Source: Gammaproteobacteria bacterium (lineage in GTDB: Bacteria; Pseudomonadota; Gammaproteobacteria; JABCZS01). From it: a DNA stretch of 64,000 bases. Of this stretch, positions 59,717 through 64,000 are shown piece by piece. Every line of letters starts with the position of its first letter. The stretch's first letter is position 1. A program made the position numbers and the translations under genes. Below the pieces are notes generated by a model. That model had not been told where the DNA came from and searched no databases. It saw only the letters and a list, made by a program, of their open reading frames with translations. The stretch covers positions 65,729 to 129,728 of the forward strand of contig JABCZS010000002.1 of assembly GCA_013289605.1 (NCBI GenBank), given 5' to 3'.

Positions 59717-60921
59717 AGTACACTCCTAGCCATGGCGCGCTGCGTAAAATTAAGGGCAATACGACGCGCTTCATGGTCGGCTGCAATAATAGCGTCTAGA
59801 TTATCTGAGCATTGTGCCGGCAACGCCTCGAGGGTATGGGCAATCACATTAGGGATATCCAAAAATTTTATTTCTCCGCGCAAGAATTCAGCCACAGCCA
59901 CTTCATTGGCCGCATTAAAAATAGCGCTAGCTGTCCCCGCTGTATTGAGTACGGCACGGGCTAACGCTAACACTGGAAAACGATACGGATCAGGCGGCAG
60001 AAAATCTAGACGTCCGCCCTGATTAAATAATTCTAATAACGGTGCACCTGAAGCAATGCGCTCTGGCCAGGCCAACGCATGCGCTATTGGGGTGCGCATA
60101 TCCGGATAACCCAATTGTGCCAGGATAGATCCGTCTTGATATTCCACCATCGCATGCACAATACTTTGCGGATGGACTACCACTTTTATTTGATCACTTT
60201 TTAAAGAAAATAACCAATACGCTTCAATAATTTCTAGCGCTTTATTCATCATGGTGGCGGAATCAATGGAAATTTTTTTCCCCATTTGCCAATTAGGATG
60301 CGCACAGGCTTGCTCGGGGGTGACCGAGGCTAAAGCACTTAAGGGGCGGTCTAAAAAGGGGCCGCCTGATGCGGTTAAATAAATGTGTTTAATGCGTGGA
60401 TCAGGCAATTGTTCTAAATGAGCCACCGGTAAACATTGAAATACCGCATTATGTTCACTATCAATCGGCAATAATATGGCTTTAGCGCGTTTGGCCGCAT
60501 CCATAAATAACTGTCCGGTCATCACCAAGGCTTCTTTATTGGCAAGTAAGACGCGTTTTCCGGCCTCAACTGCGGCTAGCGTCGGGGCTAAACCACTGCT
60601 GCCCACTATTGCCGCCATTACGGTATCAACTTCTGGATGTGTCGCAATTTCAACTAAGGCTTGCTTGCCTGCCAATACGACCGTCGCAAGCGCTTCTGCT
60701 TTAATTAATTCCGCTAAGCGTTGCGCGCTGGCTTCATCTGACATGACGGCATAACGCACCGCATGTTGCTGGCATAACTGCAACATCAGACTCACATTGC
60801 TGTGGGCGCTTAAGGCAAACACTTGATAGGGTGTCGTTCCCTGCTTGATCACTTCTAAGGTTTGCACACCGATCGAGCCGGTTGCCCCTAGCAAAGTAAT
60901 TTGTTTCATGGCTACTGTCAT
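59713..60921 (-). CDS. dxr: 1-deoxy-D-xylulose 5-phosphate reductoisomerase Dxr
   Basis: Converts DXP to MEP, the committed step of the MEP pathway, with NADPH and a divalent metal; target class of fosmidomycin. I chose the ATG at 60921 (MTVAMKQITLLG), as GGGG lies four bases upstream; the ATG at 60909 is the alternative. Length 402 is normal. Motifs: LLGATGSIGVQTLEV (NADPH), LANKEALVMTGQLF, PIDSEHNAVFQCL, LTASGGPF, HPNWQMGKKISIDSATMMNKALEIIEAYWLF and VVHPQSIVHAMVEYQDGS. It starts one base after cdsA. Confidence 0.97.
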   Translation of the reverse strand: MTVAMKQITLLGATGSIGVQTLEVIKQGTTPYQVFALSAHSNVSLMLQLCQQHAVRYAVMSDEASAQRLAELIKAEALATVVLAGKQALVEIATHPEVDTVMAAIVGSSGLAPTLAAVEAGKRVLLANKEALVMTGQLFMDAAKRAKAILLPIDSEHNAVFQCLPVAHLEQLPDPRIKHIYLTASGGPFLDRPLSALASVTPEQACAHPNWQMGKKISIDSATMMNKALEIIEAYWLFSLKSDQIKVVVHPQSIVHAMVEYQDGSILAQLGYPDMRTPIAHALAWPERIASGAPLLELFNQGGRLDFLPPDPYRFPVLALARAVLNTAGTASAIFNAANEVAVAEFLRGEIKFLDIPNVIAHTLEALPAQCSDNLDAIIAADHEARRIALNFTQRAMARSVL

Positions 60922-60922
60922 C

Positions 60923-61750
60923 TTACCCCGCAAAAAATTGAAAATAGGCCCAAGCAAAAACGGGGGCGGCGGCAGTTAAACTATCTAAGCGATCAAGTAC
61001 ACCGCCGTGACCGGGCAAAAGCTGGCTGCTGTCCTTCTTGCCGTAGTTTCTTTTTACCATACTTTCAAATAAATCACCGACTATCGAAACCGCCACGATG
61101 ATTAATACGAGGATGAAGAAGCCAGATATAGGCACATACGTCGCAAAAAAAACGTGTAACACGCCATAAGCAATCAGTCCTGTTCCGATGAATGCACCCA
61201 ATACCCCTTCCCAGGTTTTACCCGGACTGACTCTTGAGGCTAAGAGGTGACGGCCGAAGTGGCGACAGAGATAGGGACCAGAAAAATACGCACAAATATC
61301 TGCGGACCAAATGATCACCAGTAAAAATAGCGTCAGTTGCGGGCCGATAGCGCCGGTTTGATTGAGTAACAAATAAAGTCCTGCCCACATGGGCAAGATG
61401 ACCCAAAGCCCAATGACCGTATTAAAGAAAGCCGAGCGCGGCCAAAAAACATGACCTTTTTGATAGGCGAGGATCCAAACAAAAGCCACACCCCAACCGA
61501 CTAAGGCCAACCCCAATGCTGCCTCTGCAACACCTTCAATTCGATAAAAGCTATAACAGCCTAGTAATAACAAAGCATAAAATGATACGGATTGGATTAA
61601 GCGGGCGCCCACGATATGTAACCATTCGTAAGCCGCAAGCAGGCAAATCAACGTTAACACCACCGCACTCACCGGTGCGGTCATATAAAAAATTCCACCC
61701 ACGACTGCACTTATTAATATGAGTGCCGTGATGATCCGCATTTTTAGCAT
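60923..61750 (-). CDS. cdsA: phosphatidate cytidylyltransferase CdsA
   Basis: Makes CDP-diacylglycerol, precursor of all phospholipids, in the inner membrane. The 275 residues have about eight hydrophobic helices and the family signature near the C-terminus: SPGKTWEGVLGAFIGTGLI, SIVGDLFESMVKRNYGKKDSSQLLPGHGGVLDRLDSL. ATGs at 61750 and 61741 are both possible. It follows uppS after a 151-base gap containing a GC-rich hairpin, and is directly joined to dxr. Confidence 0.96.
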   Translation of the reverse strand: MLKMRIITALILISAVVGGIFYMTAPVSAVVLTLICLLAAYEWLHIVGARLIQSVSFYALLLLGCYSFYRIEGVAEAALGLALVGWGVAFVWILAYQKGHVFWPRSAFFNTVIGLWVILPMWAGLYLLLNQTGAIGPQLTLFLLVIIWSADICAYFSGPYLCRHFGRHLLASRVSPGKTWEGVLGAFIGTGLIAYGVLHVFFATYVPISGFFILVLIIVAVSIVGDLFESMVKRNYGKKDSSQLLPGHGGVLDRLDSLTAAAPVFAWAYFQFFAG

Positions 61751-61804
61751 GCTGTGTGTCCTTGTTTATTTTATACCCATCGCCATTAATGAAGCGAAGC
61801 ACGC

Positions 61805-61841
61805 AAAATCCCCCCGTCTAGAGCGTCCGGGGGGATTTTTT
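61805..61841. repeat. degenerate repeat copy forming a terminator-like hairpin between uppS and cdsA
   Basis: AAAATCCCCCC (61805-61815) pairs with GGGGGGATTTTTT across a short loop containing TCTAGA. It keeps the AAAATCCCCCCG...CGTCCGGGGGGATTTT ends of the dispersed repeat but lacks the CCCTTT core. T-runs on both sides give terminator character in both directions. Confidence 0.7.
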
Positions 61842-61901
61842 AGCTGAGCTCAACCCCGGATGAGGACCCTTTTTCTATACGCATAATGAGATAAATCTTA
61901 A

Positions 61902-62696
61902 TTACAACACCTCAACCAGCACATTTTCCTTATTCTCTATCCCACCAAAACGTCGTTGCCTTGTTGCATAATCACAAATCGCATTAAACAATGCTTCATC
62001 ATCAAAGTCAGGCCACATCGTGTCGCAGAAATAAAGTTCGGTATATGCAAGTTGCCAGAGCATAAAATTACTCAGGCGCAATTCACCCGAGGTGCGGATA
62101 AATAAATCAGGCTCAGGCAAAGTGTTAAGCGCTAAATGTTGTGTAATCAACTCCGATGAAATATCGGTCACTTGCAATTGGCCGGCATGGACTTGTTCTG
62201 CAATCTGTTGCACTGCGTAAGTAATATCGGCCCGCCCACCATAATTAATGGCGATAGACAGATTTAAGCCGGTATTATCCAGGGTGAGTTCCTGCGCATA
62301 GGTAATCGCTTTTTGCAATGAAGGTTCAAAATGGCTGTGATCGCCAATAATACGCAAACACACGTTATTTTCGTGCAATTGCTCGATTTCATCGATGAGG
62401 GTTTTGTGGAAAAGATTCATTAAAAATTGCACTTCTTGTGCGGGACGGCCCCAGTTTTCACTGCTAAAGGCAAATAAGGTTAATGCAGGGATCTTCCAAT
62501 GCGCGCAAGCTGAGACGATATTGCGCACCGCCTGCAAGCCGGCCCTATGGCCTGCGGCACGCGGCAAATGACGGCTCACCGCCCAGCGCCCATTTCCATC
62601 CATAATGACTGCAATATGATTGGGAAGTTTGCTGGGCAAAGTAAACTGTGCGAGCTGCTCTGCACGACTGGATGGATTTAACACGACTTCACCCAT
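61902..62696 (-). CDS. uppS: undecaprenyl diphosphate synthase UppS
   Basis: cis-Prenyltransferase making C55 undecaprenyl diphosphate, the lipid carrier for peptidoglycan and LPS O-antigen. The 264 residues contain HIAVIMDGNGRWAVSRHLPRAAGHRAG (catalytic Asp, diphosphate binding), LTLFAFSSENWGRP, LSIAINYGGRADI and the C-terminal LFIRTSGELRLSNFMLWQLAYTELYF. The start may lie a few residues further in, but M1 is kept because it joins frr by six bases. It uses products of the MEP pathway encoded nearby. Confidence 0.97.
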   Translation of the reverse strand: MGEVVLNPSSRAEQLAQFTLPSKLPNHIAVIMDGNGRWAVSRHLPRAAGHRAGLQAVRNIVSACAHWKIPALTLFAFSSENWGRPAQEVQFLMNLFHKTLIDEIEQLHENNVCLRIIGDHSHFEPSLQKAITYAQELTLDNTGLNLSIAINYGGRADITYAVQQIAEQVHAGQLQVTDISSELITQHLALNTLPEPDLFIRTSGELRLSNFMLWQLAYTELYFCDTMWPDFDDEALFNAICDYATRQRRFGGIENKENVLVEVL

Positions 62697-62702
62697 GTTG
62701 GC

Positions 62703-63257
62703 TTAAATAGACATAAGATCATGTTCTTTTTCACTGAGTAATTTATCTATTGTTGCGATAAATTCATCGGTAAGTTTCTGCACCTGATCTTCTAAACGCC
62801 GCTCATCATCTTCACTAATGGTTTTATCTTTTAGCATGGCTTTAATGTCCGTGTTGGCATCACGACGCACATTACGAATAGATACCCGCGCTTGTTCTGA
62901 TTCTTGTTTCACAACGCGTACTAAATCTTTGCGGCGTTCTTCAGTTAAACTGGGTAGAGGAATACGGATCACCGTACCCGAGGTCGCAGGATTTAGGCCT
63001 AGATCAGAGACTCTAATGGCTTTTTCTATCGCAGGAACCATTTGTTTGTCCCAGGGCACAATACTTAAGGTCCGCGCATCTTCAACATTGACATTGGCCA
63101 CCTGAGCTAAGGGCGTATCCGTGCCATAATAAGACACCACCACTTGATCCAAAAGACTAGGGTGCGCGCGGCCACTGCGTAACTTCTTAAAATCATTTTG
63201 TAAATTATCAATTACTTTTTGCATCCGTTTGGATGCTTCTTGAATTACTGTACTCAT
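62703..63257 (-). CDS. frr: ribosome recycling factor Frr
   Basis: Splits post-termination ribosomes with EF-G. The start at 63257 ([12 protein letters not shown]) has AAGGAG eight bases upstream; the longer open frame upstream is pyrH shadow. The 184-residue length is normal. Motifs: [86 protein letters not shown]. It starts four bases after pyrH. Confidence 0.97.
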   Translation of the reverse strand: MSTVIQEASKRMQKVIDNLQNDFKKLRSGRAHPSLLDQVVVSYYGTDTPLAQVANVNVEDARTLSIVPWDKQMVPAIEKAIRVSDLGLNPATSGTVIRIPLPSLTEERRKDLVRVVKQESEQARVSIRNVRRDANTDIKAMLKDKTISEDDERRLEDQVQKLTDEFIATIDKLLSEKEHDLMSI

Positions 63258-63261
63258 CACT

Positions 63262-63993
63262 TTAACTCCTTGAAACCAATGTGCCTTCATCTTCACCTTG
63301 CACGATGCGAGACAATGCGCCCGGCTTACGAATACTAAATACCCGAATAGGCATTTCATAATCCCGACATTGACAAAAAGCGGCCAAATCCATAATGCCT
63401 AACTCTTGCTCTAATGCTTTAGCATAAGTGAGTTGCGTATACCGTGTCGCACTTTTATCTTTAGCGGGATCTGCGGTATAAATGCCATCCACGTTAGTGG
63501 CTTTGATTAACAGATCAGCTTTAATTTCAATCGCACGTAAACTTGCTGCAGAATCGGTAGTCACTAAAGGATTACCCGTACCGGCTGCAAAAATAACCAC
63601 ACGATTACGGCTTAAATGTTGGATAGCTTTACGTCTATCGTAGTGATCGACTAATCCGCTCATAGGGATAGCGGACATTACGCGTGTCGCAATGCCGATG
63701 CGCTCGAGCGCATCACGCATCGCTAAGGCATTCATCACGGTAGCCAGCATCCCCATATTATCAGCGGTAATGCGATCTATCCCGGCTGCCGACAGGGTGA
63801 CGCCACGAACTAAATTACCTCCGCCGATCACCAAACCCAATTGCACGCCCATATTCACAATTTCCTGAATCTCAAGCGCAATGCGCTCTAAGATCACGGC
63901 ATCAATGCCTAAAGCACTGCCACCATTTAACGCTTCACCGCTTAATTTCAGTAAAATTCGATTATAAGCTGACGTTTTTTTATGAGCCGGCAT
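63262..63993 (-). CDS. pyrH: UMP kinase PyrH
   Basis: Phosphorylates UMP to UDP, regulated by GTP and UTP. The 243-residue amino-acid-kinase-fold protein has [88 protein letters not shown] and [13 protein letters not shown]. It is complete, with its ATG at 63993; its promoter region and any upstream rpsB-tsf genes lie outside the window. It heads the pyrH-frr-uppS-cdsA-dxr-rseP-bamA run. Confidence 0.97.
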   Translation of the reverse strand: MPAHKKTSAYNRILLKLSGEALNGGSALGIDAVILERIALEIQEIVNMGVQLGLVIGGGNLVRGVTLSAAGIDRITADNMGMLATVMNALAMRDALERIGIATRVMSAIPMSGLVDHYDRRKAIQHLSRNRVVIFAAGTGNPLVTTDSAASLRAIEIKADLLIKATNVDGIYTADPAKDKSATRYTQLTYAKALEQELGIMDLAAFCQCRDYEMPIRVFSIRKPGALSRIVQGEDEGTLVSRS

Positions 63994-64000
63994 GGCTGCT

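Overview
This 64 kb window looks like chromosomal backbone of a gammaproteobacterium of the Legionellales type (Legionella/Coxiella/Aquicella relatives). This placement is an inference from three things: housekeeping gene order, a eukaryote-like Rab-type small GTPase, and moderate-to-low GC by eye. I could not run a phylogeny. No rRNA, tRNA, CRISPR array, phage gene or transposase was recognised.

Almost everything lies on the minus strand, so transcription runs from the right end to the left. Read that way, the backbone is a long conserved block. It begins pyrH-frr-uppS-cdsA-dxr-rseP-bamA-skp-lpxD-fabZ-lpxA-lpxB-rnhB-dnaE (nucleotide supply, ribosome recycling, isoprenoid, lipid A and outer-membrane assembly). 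It continues with accA-tilS, pyrG-kdsA, eno, ftsB-ispD-ispF-surE-yqaA-nlpD-rpoS, then plus-strand mutS opposite pncC-recA-recX-alaS, then lysC-csrA and pdxJ-acpS. A truncated wrbA opens the window.

Accessory modules are slotted between backbone genes that are usually neighbours. (1) Between alaS and lysC: a polyhydroxybutyrate module (phaB, phaA, class III-like phaC, a YheT-type hydrolase and a phasin). (2) Between eno and kdsA: a DipZ-like thiol-redox membrane protein. (3) Between pyrG and tilS: a large secreted protein of unknown function and a Rab-like GTPase gene split by an 8-bp tandem duplication. (4) Between accA and dnaE: an NRAMP-like transporter, a candidate papain-like cysteine-hydrolase effector, a small membrane protein and a 3430-residue trimodular NRPS. 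The NRPS reads A-T-C-A-T-C-A-T-E and ends in a serine beta-lactamase/PBP-type domain, which I read as a cis-fused PBP-type thioesterase. It is the most novel-looking system here.

The intergenic spaces carry a dispersed palindromic repeat family (CCCCCTTTACAAAGGGGG core next to a GGGGGGATTTT arm) at six or more sites, often as inverted pairs. They also carry an unrelated large inverted repeat upstream of ftsB and a 30-bp-arm inverted repeat between accA and tilS. Several promoters with near-consensus -35/-10 boxes can be read directly: mutS, pyrG, eno, the NRPS and the pha genes.
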